Of a DNA stretch of 64,000 bases, positions 45,863 to 56,160 are shown in pieces. Below the pieces are notes generated by a model that did not search any database, had not been told where the DNA came from, and saw nothing but the letters and a program-made list of their open reading frames with translations. Source of the stretch: Halocafeteria seosinensis (lineage: Eukaryota > Sar > Bigyra > Bicosoecida); the NCBI GenBank assembly GCA_001687465.1, contig LVLI01000268.1, positions 31,446 through 95,445 on the forward strand, in the 5' to 3' direction. A program made the translations under genes and the position numbers. The stretch's first letter is position 1; every line of letters starts with the position of its first letter.

Positions 45863-47028
45863 ATGGCGGACGCTTCCAGTTCGACGTCGGGGGGAGTAGG
45901 TGGAGGACAAGCGCATACAAATCAATCCTCTAGTGGAGGGTCTGCTGGGGGATCGGCCAACACACCGACGACGGTGGAGGATATCCAGACATTAGCGTCG
46001 CAATATAAAGCTCTTCTCAAAGTAAGCAAACCTGACGACTTCAAACAAGAAAGACGCCTTTTCACGCTTGACCATAAACAATGCAGGATTTCCAAAGTTT
46101 ATCAAACAATTTGAGGACTGCTGTGCGAGAGATAAGACGCCTGAAAACCGAGAAATAGTACGTACTGTGGGCTAGGCTGTATGAGGGAAAAGACCCCCGT
46201 ATCATTGCTACTTGTTTCAATTTCATCGTCGCTACAGCGCTCTGGCCGAGCATTTAGTACGACTTAGCACGCTTCGAGCGCGAAGTGGTACAGGTAAACC
46301 TCGTTCTAAAGGAGGTGCTGCTTCATCAGCAGCGAATGGGTCTCAAGGAGGGAGTCAATCCAAGAGCACGACTGCTGCATCGGATACGACAACACCTACG
46401 AAGAAGAGCCCCGCCAAACAGACTGGTAAAAAGAGACCTCGTCAACAAGAGAAAAGTTCTGATTCAGGCAAAGGCAAAGGGAAAGGAGCATCAAAGAAGG
46501 GTACTCCTCCATCAGCTTTTTTCTTATTTAGTGTGGTAAGTGTTTGTATTCTGGAAGTATCTCACTTTTTATACGCGCATGCTGGATGTTTCCCTCCATG
46601 AGCAGTACCGGAGACCACAGCTCATGCAAGAGGACAAAGGACTCAAACCAAGCGAAGCAGCCACTCGTGCTGGCAAAGAGTGGAGGGCAATGACTGACGA
46701 GGAAAAACGCGTAAGTGATGTTGCCCCTTCCAATCTAGACTGCTTTGCCAACACATATTGCTGACTTTACTTGCTTTCCGATCAGCCGTGGAATGAGGAG
46801 TATGAACGACGAAAACAAGAAATGCACGAAAAAATGCGGCAACAAGCGGCGGAAGGAGCCGACGGAAGAACAGAAACTGAAGGTGAAGCCGACAATGAAA
46901 AAGTTGAGGCAGCAGGTAACCAATATACTCCTCAAGACCACAAGAAGCCGAGGGTAACTCCTTCTCCCCAGAGCACGGCAGAGAGCAACGAGAGCGAGGG
47001 AGAATCGACAGCTGCGACTGAATATTAG
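45863..47028 (+). CDS. HMG-box protein, NHP10-like (INO80 complex type)
   Basis: The model is join(45863..46021, 46087..46157, 46238..46535, 46606..46710, 46786..47028), 291 aa. An N-terminal coiled coil (about 45-95: LASQYKALLK, DFQSLSNNLRTAVREIRRLK and TEKYALAEHLVRL) precedes a basic Ser/Lys linker (about 100-165). A single HMG box follows: PPSAFFLFSVYRRPQLMQED, KPSEAATRAGKEWRAMTDEE, KRPWNEEYERRKQEM. An acidic/Ser tail ends it. This order of a coil with RRLK-x-E-x-x-x-L-x-E-x-L followed by a linker and HMG box matches yeast Nhp10, a DNA-binding subunit of INO80, and relates to TFPT/INO80F. A general HMGB/NHP6 protein is the alternative. Convergent with the PDE6-delta gene (62 bp). Confidence 0.85.
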
Positions 47029-47090
47029 CTTGTCCTCGGCTCATCACAACGTAGTATGCGTCTACCATGGCAGCCAATGAAGTGTGCGCT

Positions 47091-47856
47091 TCAGTCATAA
47101 TAGATTCGGACATAGCCTTTGCTGATGAGATTCTCTCCAGTGTAGAAATTCGTTTCGACCACCAAATTGCCACTTAATATTTCCTTAGGTAATACACTGT
47201 CTTTATCTGCTCTCTCGATTATCTGCTCCCAACTATTGGTAGATTGCGGGATGACGAATCCAAAGTGGAAGCCCCATTCTGCAAGACCAAAGAACCCAAT
47301 TATATAACCACTGTGGTAACTGCCACGTATAATCCCAAATACCTTCAATACATCGATCTGACAGCAGTATCCTTTGCTTTATCCAAAATTCTTCCATAGC
47401 TTCCTGGGACGAAAACACGACTTCCCGCGCGATCGCCGGTTGTTCCAGAACTTCGGCTGGAAGGTGAGCTGCAACGCGATACCAAGCTACAGAGTCTCAC
47501 AACAGAACCTAAAGGAACAAAGGCACCGTAAAGGCTACGCACCTTCGAATTCTGAGTGAAACATCTCTGATCCCCTGCCAGAGTCCAAACCGTAAGAATG
47601 CGACGCGATCAGTTCCCACGGGGATGCATGCATGAACTTACCAATCACCTTCTTTCCAAAACACTGTTCCAGAATCGGGATCCCGTATTCGCATCGTCTC
47701 TCTGCATGACACTCACCACACCATAGAGAGCTGGAGGAGAAAACGGGGTCGTACCAAGTAGGTACGGGCAACTTACATCCTGAATCCCGTTGCGATTCGG
47801 TCTAGTCGATCTCGCTCACCTTCATTCTCCTCATGTTTGGATTCATTTCCAGACAT
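47091..47856 (-). CDS. PDE6-delta (prenyl-binding protein) homologue
   Basis: The exons are complement(47091..47278, 47343..47468, 47543..47574, 47642..47701, 47777..47856), 161 aa, with five small exons and all phases closing. The chain is collinear with PDE6D: GFRIETMRIRDPDSGTVFWK, REVVFSSQEAMEEFWIKQRI, then EWGFHFGFVIPQSTNSWEQI, VLPKEILSGNLVVETNFY and the C-terminal VRIYYD strand. PDE6-delta has an immunoglobulin-like beta sandwich that binds farnesyl and geranylgeranyl tails. It shuttles prenylated GTPases such as Ras/Rheb and ciliary cargo under control of ARL2/ARL3. The assignment rests on the full-length match and length (human about 150 aa). The 32-nt exon 3 would be easy for gene finders to miss. 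Confidence 0.9.
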
Positions 47857-48097
47857 GTTTGCCGTCAAAGCCTTGGTGATTACTTTAATTCTTCATACTC
47901 GTACCATGGACAATCCTCACACTTTGACATATTATTAATGACTAATGGAGATGAATGGTGTGTGAAGCTAAACAGTTTAAGTCAAGTAAGTGTGTGTGTG
48001 CATTGGTGTTGGTCAGAACAAGGTGATAAAGCAGTTTTATATTGGATCATATGGTTAACAATGCAATAGGAAACAACCCGTGTTTGTGCCCATCTGT

Positions 48098-51000
48098 TCA
48101 TCGCTTCTTATTCTTCTTTTGGGGTTGGGTCCACCCAGAACTTGTGCTGTCCGCCTCCTTGTTCGCAACGAAATCCGCAGCGAACTTTTGAACTTCATCC
48201 GAATTACCCAAATACGTAGTTAAATACGTCCGAATTTCAGCTGATGTTTCCAGAGTCATGCAGAAATGAGGAAGGGTCAGATCTTTACTGCCAGTCAGTT
48301 TTTTCATCTCGGCCTGACACCAGTCTTGGAAGGGTTTCGACATACCCTGACCACCAAATTCATTACCACTGTTACCAACTACTTTGGTATCCGGTTTCTT
48401 GGTTTTCGATATCGCTGTATTAGACGGGTGAGCAACATCCTCCCAAAAGTTCTCTTCCGTGGTAGCAGCAGCCGATGATGCTCGTTGGGGAGCAGTTGCG
48501 GGTGGAGCTTGCGCCTGCTTCTGGGCCCTTTGCTCCTTCAGCGATGGTGCTGCAGCCGGGGGAGGGTTCGCCCTCCGTTGCTGCTCCTCTCCCCAAATAC
48601 CCCCTTGGCTCCCCTGACGAGGAGCTGGCTTCGCTGCTGACTTTCCCGGCATTACACCCCAGGCACTTGCTGCCGGCGGTTGGGACTTCAATCGTTCCGC
48701 CATAGTCATTCCTCCTGCCGGACGAGGGGTAACAGCCTGTTGACTGTTTTGGGTAACGGAGTATTCGGTGGCTCTTTTTTGAGCCTCTTGAATCTCCTTA
48801 AGCTGGGTAGGCTGAGCCGATTGTGATTTTGTTCCCCAAGGTGTTTTTTGAGCTGACTGCGCAGCTTGTACTGCTTGCTGATACCGCTGCTGTTGTTGCA
48901 TTTGCTGTTCCCTCTGCTGTTCTTCCTTGGCAATCTGCTGAATGGTTTTCAACCCTTCTTTGGACTTGTTTCCAGCAGAGCTTGCATTCGACGACTCTCT
49001 TTTCCAAGCGTCTTTCTCTGAAGGAGCGGCCAGCGGTACCTGTACACTGCCACGGCCTAAAGTATGTACCTGGGATGATGGAGTGTGAGGCTTGCTGTCA
49101 CGAACTGCCTGGTACGACCGCTTGTCCGCTTCCGCAGTAGCTCTAAGTCGCTCTTGACGTTCTTTCTCTTCCGCTGCTTGCTGCTTCGCTTCTTCTTCTC
49201 GCTGGATTTCTAATAGCGACTTGACATTACCCTTAGCAGGCTGGGCAGTCCACCCCGCTGTAGACGAAGAGAATATTTCAGTGTACAGTGACCGCGGCTG
49301 CGAGGTCTCCGTACTCTGGGCAGCAACAGGTTCTTGGAAAGCCGATTCATTTTGACCACCACTATTCCGCTGTTCACGGAATTGCTCCTTTATAGGTTTC
49401 GCAGGTTGGGAAGGTTTGGCGTTTCCCCAGGCAGCCTTTCGTTGCTTTTCTAATTCTTGTTGGTAGCGCCTTCGCTCCTCTTCTTCCTTCTGTTTTTGCT
49501 CCTGCTTTTCCATTTCCATTTTCTCTTGGAGCATTTGCTTCATTGTATGTGTCTCCTCTCTCCAGTCGGTTCTTTGGCTTTCCGAGGCAAATCCTTCAGA
49601 TTTCGGAGGGTACTTCAAAGGAGAAAAGTGAGATTCAGACGGCTCCATCGAAGTGGCGAATCCTTCGTGGGTGGTCTGGGGTGGAGGCTGAGGAGGGTGC
49701 ATTCTGGAAGGATCCTTCTGGAACTGATGAGAAGCCTGTCCTTCATGTTGCATCTGTTGCAACTCTCTCTCCGCACGTGCAATCTGCAGCTTCCCTGCTT
49801 CAATTAAATTCGCGCGTTCGTTAATCTTCTTACTCAATTCACTGCGTAAGGCCAACTTGTTTTGGAGCGACTTCTGTATCTCTTGAGTCGCATTATAATA
49901 CGATGAAGCCTGAGAAGCCAGTTGCTTAACACGTTCTTGTTGCTGTGGTGGGAGTTGTTGGTATGCTCCATCTTTCATTGATTGCATTGCAGTGCTGCAT
50001 TGGGACAACACTTGTCTGTATTGATGATTACTTTGCTGAAGGGATGATATAGTTTGCTCCAACTGATGGTATTGAGAAATTGCATTAGAATGTTCCGCCA
50101 GCCAGTTGTTCAGTTGCCTGTGAGCAGCCTGAATATTCTGCGCTAGCTGCTGTGTCGAATGCTGTCGTTGCTGTTCAACATTCTGCAGCTCTGGCACCGC
50201 CGTTGGTTGAGGCTGCTGAAGTGGTTGGTTCGTTCGCGCTGTGTTTTGGCCACGATTAATATCGGCTTCTTCTATAAAAGCACTTTGCAGGTTCGGAAAG
50301 TAGTCAGAGAGCGGTAGAAATTCCCCTGACTCCCCGCGGCGTATTGGCAGCTCCGGCTTGAAATACCCCGCTTGAAGCCACACACGCATGTTGTCGGCCG
50401 TGAACGGCCCCTGAATGTTTCCTTGGGGGTCTCTGTAATACCAAGAGCTGCGACTTTGAGAAGCTTGACTGCGTGATTCGTCAAGTCCGGGAGGTGTACT
50501 TGTTGATGCCACCGATGGAATGCTACTTTGGTTGCTGGGCTGTTGTGGAGTTTCATGCTCCACTGTTAAAGAATTTGTCATTTGCTGTAGGAAGGTTGAC
50601 ATGTCTGTGCTCGCCGGTCCACTTGAATCAAACGCAGAGCTGAACAGGGCGTAATTGAAATCGTCCATGGGAGCACTAAAGGTCACACCGATTCCCGTAC
50701 TGCCGAAATTGTCTCGGGGCTGATGACCCCCAAGCGGGTCGTGCAAATGCTGAGTAGCAAACTCCTGAGGTTTGTGTTCCCTTGAAGAATTCACTCTTTC
50801 GGGTGTGCCTGATGCATTCACCTCCTTATTGACAGAAGATCTCCAGGCACCCTGATTAGGGTCACTACCCTCCGCTCCTTCACTTCCATTTCGACTACCA
50901 GACACCGCCTGTTGCTGAGGGCCTTGTTGATCGCGTCTGTTCATTGGACGGGCTCTCGAGTTTCCCTTCATTTGCTGCTGCCATGGTCTAAGAATTTCGC

Positions 51001-51721
51001 TTGGATCAAAAGGGGTGAAGCTTGCAGGCTTCAGGCATTCACTAGTGGTCACAGCCGGAATCTCAGGAAGGTTCGAAGGGGGATCTAACTCTTCAAAATG
51101 ATCCAGGAGCTGGGGAGCTGTGTAACGCATGACTTTTCGTCGCGTTGAATGGTGCGAATTCGAGGCTGTAACGGGTGAAGTGGGCGGTCCTTCGCGCCTG
51201 GTGTTTCCACCTCCAGAAGGTCTCCTAATATACTGTTCAGAGGATGCAGATGCATTACTGTCGGAGGTAGCAGATGGTTGCCGTAAAAAATCCGCACTTG
51301 CATATCCTTTATCTTCTGCTGGTATCTCTGTCGATTTTGGTTTCCGTATGGTCACGTGATCATCATTTCCGCTTTGGCTGGAACTTTTTACGGACCGGGA
51401 TAGATTGCTGTACATTGAGGATTCCCCACCACCATAAAACAACGAAGCGAAATCGTCGGTCATATTATCTCCTCTTGACTTGAACACTCCCTGAAGCCTT
51501 TGTGTAGGCATGTCACTTCCCCAAGCTTGATATTCCCCGTTCACACCCTCTCTGTCACCTTCCGAGTTTCCAGCAGCGATCGGACTGGAGATGACGGGAT
51601 CACGAGAATAGGAGGAGTGGTTCTTAGAGTTTCCTAGCATCGTCTTTGGTCCTAATGAAGGGGGAGCATGTATCCGATGGGAGGGGGACGATGGTCCTGT
51701 TTCTCCTTGACTGTTAGACAT
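48098..51721 (-). CDS. GYF-domain protein, GIGYF family
   Basis: A single exon of 1207 aa from the ATG at 51721 (MSNSQGETG). The GYF domain lies at about 425-475: SWYYRDPQGNIQGPFTADNM and RVWLQAGYFKPELPIRRGES, with the defining W/Y and GPF residues. It is flanked N-terminally by a disordered Ser-rich region. The centre (about 520-900) is Gln/Glu/Lys coiled coil. The C-terminal helical module (about 1110-1185), with FQDWCQAEMKKLTGSKDLTL and TYLGNSDEVQKFAADFV, is the GIGYF-type C-terminal domain. GYF domains bind Pro-rich ligands. GIGYF proteins work with 4EHP in translational repression and mRNA decay. Lack of introns across 3.6 kb is notable. Confidence 0.9.
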   Translation of the reverse strand: MSNSQGETGPSSPSHRIHAPPSLGPKTMLGNSKNHSSYSRDPVISSPIAAGNSEGDREGVNGEYQAWGSDMPTQRLQGVFKSRGDNMTDDFASLFYGGGESSMYSNLSRSVKSSSQSGNDDHVTIRKPKSTEIPAEDKGYASADFLRQPSATSDSNASASSEQYIRRPSGGGNTRREGPPTSPVTASNSHHSTRRKVMRYTAPQLLDHFEELDPPSNLPEIPAVTTSECLKPASFTPFDPSEILRPWQQQMKGNSRARPMNRRDQQGPQQQAVSGSRNGSEGAEGSDPNQGAWRSSVNKEVNASGTPERVNSSREHKPQEFATQHLHDPLGGHQPRDNFGSTGIGVTFSAPMDDFNYALFSSAFDSSGPASTDMSTFLQQMTNSLTVEHETPQQPSNQSSIPSVASTSTPPGLDESRSQASQSRSSWYYRDPQGNIQGPFTADNMRVWLQAGYFKPELPIRRGESGEFLPLSDYFPNLQSAFIEEADINRGQNTARTNQPLQQPQPTAVPELQNVEQQRQHSTQQLAQNIQAAHRQLNNWLAEHSNAISQYHQLEQTISSLQQSNHQYRQVLSQCSTAMQSMKDGAYQQLPPQQQERVKQLASQASSYYNATQEIQKSLQNKLALRSELSKKINERANLIEAGKLQIARAERELQQMQHEGQASHQFQKDPSRMHPPQPPPQTTHEGFATSMEPSESHFSPLKYPPKSEGFASESQRTDWREETHTMKQMLQEKMEMEKQEQKQKEEEERRRYQQELEKQRKAAWGNAKPSQPAKPIKEQFREQRNSGGQNESAFQEPVAAQSTETSQPRSLYTEIFSSSTAGWTAQPAKGNVKSLLEIQREEEAKQQAAEEKERQERLRATAEADKRSYQAVRDSKPHTPSSQVHTLGRGSVQVPLAAPSEKDAWKRESSNASSAGNKSKEGLKTIQQIAKEEQQREQQMQQQQRYQQAVQAAQSAQKTPWGTKSQSAQPTQLKEIQEAQKRATEYSVTQNSQQAVTPRPAGGMTMAERLKSQPPAASAWGVMPGKSAAKPAPRQGSQGGIWGEEQQRRANPPPAAAPSLKEQRAQKQAQAPPATAPQRASSAAATTEENFWEDVAHPSNTAISKTKKPDTKVVGNSGNEFGGQGMSKPFQDWCQAEMKKLTGSKDLTLPHFCMTLETSAEIRTYLTTYLGNSDEVQKFAADFVANKEADSTSSGWTQPQKKNKKR

Positions 51722-52308
51722 TTTCACTGTTCACTTTCCCAATACTGGCTTCGAACTCTCAAGATGCAAATAGTCCCCTATTTTCGCGAAATATACGAGA
51801 CAGTAGGGCTTATATACCGTGTTATCCCGGAAACAGCGGCTCCAGAAATCGCTGCAGGGGAGAGGCGAAGCCGGTTTAGGGACCTATTACACAATCACCA
51901 GAGGTTATGTAGTGCTCTTACGCTAGTGCTATGTAAATTGAAGTATATTTACTTGTCACCTCACATTTGCATGAATCACATGACGCACAATACCCATGAA
52001 ATGGTCAGATATACCTACGGCTCCCTGTGCACCCCTGACCCTTACCTTTTTCTTTCCCTATGAGCCGCCCTTGTAATGGACCCTTTGGGGACTCCACGCT
52101 TGGTTTTCAAACGAATACATGAGACAATCTTTCCGTTGTGTAGTTTTCGGCAGGAATTCAACTACACTACACGAAGCGTGGCCGACTCGGCAGGCGAGAA
52201 GTGGATGTGAAGGCAACTTTTCTCAAAGAATAGGATACAGAAATAACGTATTTCCTCAACGTAGTCTAATGCGAGTTGTTGATTCAGTACAACACGACTT
52301 TTCGCTAA
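51722..52308. other. intergenic spacer GYF gene / eIF3f
   Basis: A 587-bp spacer between tandem minus-strand genes. It holds one copy of the GC-rich element (52029-52052); no gene was seen. Confidence 0.5.
52029..52052 (+). promoter_or_regulatory. GC-rich shared element, copy 5 (upstream of GYF gene)
   Basis: GCACCCCTGACC, identical over 12 nt to the RPS3 copy, followed by CTTACCTTTTTCTTT. It lies about 310 bp upstream of the GYF start, in antisense orientation. Confidence 0.4.
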
Positions 52309-53629
52309 CTACAAGTCTCGGCCTCGCCCCGAAGCACCACCACGGTATCCTCCTCTTTGTCCACCACCACCGCCTCTTCTTCGGTCATTTTGGTGTCTAC
52401 CACCTCCACCTCTATCATTGTTTCGGTTACTATCACCTCTCTTTCCGTAGCGATTATCACGGTTCTTCTGTTGATCAGCTAGAAGCTGGCGGTCCAGCGG
52501 CTTCGGCTTTACGCTAGTCGTGATACGTTCGGCCAAAGCAAGCTGAGTCTGTGTAAGATTGGAGAGGTACGTTACCATAAGAAGGTCCTGTAGAGAAGAT
52601 TGGAACAGTGAATGGAATGTCGCCTGGTCCATATGGGGCACTGCAGCGAGAGTATCAGCAATCAAACGCCCGATCGTCGGATCTGGTTCACGCTTTTTGG
52701 CAACCACTTCGTCAACGTATGTCAATACTGAGGAAAGCATCTTTCGAATATTTCCTATAGCCGATTCAAGACCATCTAATTCAGTCGTCAACGAGGATGC
52801 ATGTTCACCTCTTATTTCTTTTCCTTTCGTCATTGCATCGAGTCCTACTTTTTCAGCCTCTGAAGCGACTACGTCTACCTTTATTTGATTAAAGGCAACT
52901 AGCAATCTGCATTTATGCGAGATTCACTGTCAGCAAAAAATTGAATTCAATAGTTCTCATTCCTGACACATACTTGTTGATAAATGGGTTCGCAGAAGTA
53001 GTATACGCGTTGAAAGTGAGCCTTGGCTGACTCAAAGAAGTGTCAACCACCAAGTGCACGGGGGATAGCACTTCGTCCGTACTTTCGGTTCCTGATGCAT
53101 TATTCGAGTTAGCGTAATCCTCGATAAATTGAGTAAAGAAATTGTGAACCGCAACTGAAAAATCTGTGATTGCAGGTCCACTTTGTTGTTGCAGACTGGG
53201 CTCTTCGTCGGGGCCTAATGTGGGCGTCGTCGAGTACCAACCCACCACTCGCTCGTTCGGGTGGATTTTATTGTTTAAATGGACCATTTTTTCCAAGTTG
53301 GGTCGTCCCAGGGAGACCTGATACATCATATGAAAGAGTGAAAAACGCAGTTCAAGCTGTATAATACCTCTATACTGATTGCGTACCTCATCATTGTTTT
53401 CGGAGTGGTTCACGGGGAAAGCATTTGTGATTTCCACAGTATTTCCAGTCATGATCCCCACGAGAGCTCCAATGACTCTCGGTTGATCCTTGCTCCTGCG
53501 GATATGATGGTCTAGAATGCCAAACATGGGCACTGGATGGAGCCTGAGGACCTCGGGGGGCTGTGGTTGAGACACTTCCCCCGGATGAGGGTGCTGGTGG
53601 CGGCTGAAATCCAAGAACAAACTCTCCAT
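52309..53629 (-). CDS. EIF3F: eIF3 subunit f with C-terminal RGG tail
   Basis: The exons are complement(52309..52906, 52974..53317, 53387..53629), 394 aa. The N-terminal MPN domain (about 28-185) has LRLHPVPMFGILDHHIRR, RVIGALVGIMTGNTVEITNA, FPVNHSENNDEV and HPNERVVGWYSTT. It lacks the JAMM metal ligands, as eIF3f does. The helical C-terminal half includes IGRLIADTLAAVPHM and LQDLLMVTYLSNLTQTQLAL, the eIF3f signature. The last 50 residues are Arg/Gly/Asn-rich (RGGGGG, RGGYRGG), a GAR/RGG box not typical of eIF3f. eIF3f belongs to the eIF3 octamer that organises 43S initiation complexes. The tail may bind RNA (inference). Intron 1 (69 nt) is in frame and stopless. Confidence 0.95.
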
Positions 53630-54298
53630 TTTGTTTCACCTTCTCGTACATACACAGAGAGATAACAAAGCAGACAGTCATTCAACCACGGCGATAACTG
53701 GAATGTATGGGAAAGTGAATGGCTTTGAAATATCTTGGGTGACACCCGGGCTTCCAGCCCGGAAACCCTCCGGCAGCTGGGGTTTGCTTAAGTTGCAACG
53801 AGTGTCGTGTCACAAACTTTGTGAACGTTTTCAAAGGAAGAAAAGATATAGTTTATTACAGAGTAAAAGCAGAAAATGCGACGGAAATTTATGCATCAAC
53901 GGTAATCACGGAGTTATTTCGGGTGAACGAAGAACACTCGATAATCGGAGTAGTTAACTCACGAAAACGAGCAGTTCACTCGCGTTTCTCTCTCTCGGAG
54001 ACCCGGAGTCTAATTATTGGTAACTCCAAACAGACTCAAAGTATGTATTTTCCATGCGAGTGACAGTTGCTTCGCCCATCGCATAATGCACAATTCTTTT
54101 CAATCCATTTACCGGTTTTAGCCTGCCAACTGGGAAGCTCAGAACTCGAGCTTCCTCGCAGAGTCAAGTTGACTTACTTTATTAAACCAACGTCAAACGC
54201 TTAGCGCTTTCTTCTTCATTTTTCTCTCTTGCTTTTATACTCCCTTCATCCTGATGTGAATACCGGCATATGATTAAAACGTCAAACTTCCGTTCCCT
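53630..54298. other. intergenic spacer, no gene seen
   Basis: A 669-bp spacer between two minus-strand genes. A GTGACACCCGGGCTTCCAG stretch near 53740 is GC-rich. No conserved frame was found. Confidence 0.5.
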
Positions 54299-55768
54299 TC
54301 AACCGAAGGAGTTGTGAGATGTCGTTGTTCCCTCAGAGAGCGAGTTTCGCAAAGGAGTATCGGGCTGAGAAGGAGGGGAATACCTTCCATCTTTATGAAG
54401 AATACCACGCTGACCTTCTCTTTCCATTTTATCAAAGCGCCAAACGGAGACCGTTTTCTTCCGGTAATTATAGTACCAGCGGACGACAAAAAAGACTACA
54501 ACGAAGCCGACACCAGAGCACATCACGATGGCTAGTGTCGCGCTTGTAAACCCTCCATTGCTTGAGGATGTAGGGTTGGGTTCTATGTGCACAAGCATTG
54601 AACCGAACGAACTCTGAATTGACGAAGCAGAAGCAGTTTTACCTCGCGGAACCTCATCGGTGCGGCACACGGAAAAGTTGACTGAGCAATACTTCCCTTC
54701 GAAAGCAAATGGTTGGGAAGCTGCTTTAATAGTGACGGAATATCTCCCTTTTCCATCACTTTCTTGAGCTTCCTGTACATAGATATCATCCGTGCAGTTT
54801 GTGACATTCGTGAAACTAAAATCTTGTTTCAAAGAGATCGCATTCTTGAATTGGTCTCGCGCTGAGACCTTCAAGTCCTGTTCCGTGCCGGCTTTTATAT
54901 CGATAGATAGTGACCTTTTCTCCCCGTCGAAGGTAGATGTCCAGGAGCTTGGAAATGGATTACACATAAAATTCGTTTTCCAATTCAAGCATATATGAGT
55001 ACCAGGCAACCAGTTAGGCCCAGGCAAGGAGTTTTGGCACGTTGACGCAATCCCATCGTCAAGCATCACGATTCCCGTGTTAAACGCTTCGTTGGAGTAA
55101 TTACACGAGTAAAGAACTGTAACATTAGCTATAAGGCCCCGGCCACGACTGAGAGGCGGTGAGAGCTTGAAATCGAAGTCGGGTGATTCAGTCAGAAACT
55201 CTTGAATCGCTTGGTATCCGCATTTAATCTTTTTCCACATAATTCGCTCCCGTGAAACTGGCGCATGGCATGAAAAATTTTCGCTGGAACTCCATTCGGT
55301 ACCGCCGTTGCTGCAAATGCAGAGAGCACTACCAAAGGGACAGGAACTTGTAGCAGGCTGTGCATCCGAATAAATGGAGACAAATTGCTAATCGGTAGTA
55401 TCCAAAACCTGGCAGTTTTTACTTACGTTCGAAGTATTCACCGGGCTGCAAGGGTCCATGTAAAATCGGCTCGTTATGTTGTGCTCCTCCTGGTGCTCGG
55501 AAAATATGTACTGACTTCCACTTTTCAGCATCCAGGCATGGATGAATGACGGGCCCACCAAGGGAAACGAGTGATTCTGACAGATGCTACAGTTTGCCCC
55601 ATTGATGCCCGGGAGGTTCTCAGCAGTCCTCCTCCACGACGTCCATTCCCGAATATGAGCCAGAAAGCCATTATAATAGTCATGTATGGACCCTTGGCCA
55701 ACTGGGAGGACGCCCAACAAAAGCAAGCTTGCCACAATATGCCGCAAGAGTACAGATACGGGCGCCAT
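54299..55768 (-). CDS. type I membrane glycoprotein of unknown function
   Basis: The CDS is complement(join(54299..55357, 55427..55768)), 466 aa, with one 69-nt intron. An N-terminal signal peptide (HIVASLLLLGVLPVGQG) is followed by an ectodomain of about 360 residues with about 15 cysteines and many N-X-S/T sequons (NCS, NHS, NIT, NTS and others). The region after the splice, with CPFGSALCICSNGGTEW, looks EGF-like. A single transmembrane helix (ATLAIVMCSGVGFVVVFFVV) precedes a basic cytosolic tail with RWYYNYRKK and Ser/Pro-rich residues. The protein is exported through the ER and would be glycosylated by the STT3 pathway. I recognise no family. A cell-surface receptor or adhesion protein is the simplest reading. 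Confidence 0.8.
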
Positions 55769-56160
55769 ATCGCTTAAGGGGATGCAATGGAACCGCTAAA
55801 GACCCCAATTATGGTACGCATTTTCTGTCATTCGCAGCTACATTGATGCATCTGCGGGAGCACATTCATGCGAATACGCTCTCTGCCCACAGTTGCGTTG
55901 TAACGACTTCCACGTATGAGGATAGTTTGTGGTGCAGTACCATACACTGATACTTTTTGATAAAACATTAGACTTTGTGTTATGTCGTGTCTCGATAAAT
56001 ATAACCTTTGAAACATTTTCGACCAGCAACTTCAAGGAGGCGATTGCAGTTTGCAGCAAGCAAGCTCGGCGTGAAGTAAGCAAAATGGCAAAGAATTGCA
56101 TAGCAAAACTGTAAAATGTAAATTCCATTTACAGTAGTTACAACCTAGTAGTTTTTTTGC
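55769..56160. other. intergenic spacer, no gene seen
   Basis: A 392-bp AT-richer spacer between two minus-strand genes, with no supported frame. Confidence 0.5.

Noticed and set aside
29697-53386. Many introns whose length is a multiple of three and which lack stops (for example 1283-1369, 22673-22747, 29697-29771, 31116-31181, 40713-40784, 53318-53386), suggesting programmed retention
   Set aside because: With about 50 introns of 60-90 nt, roughly five such cases are expected by chance, so there is no excess.
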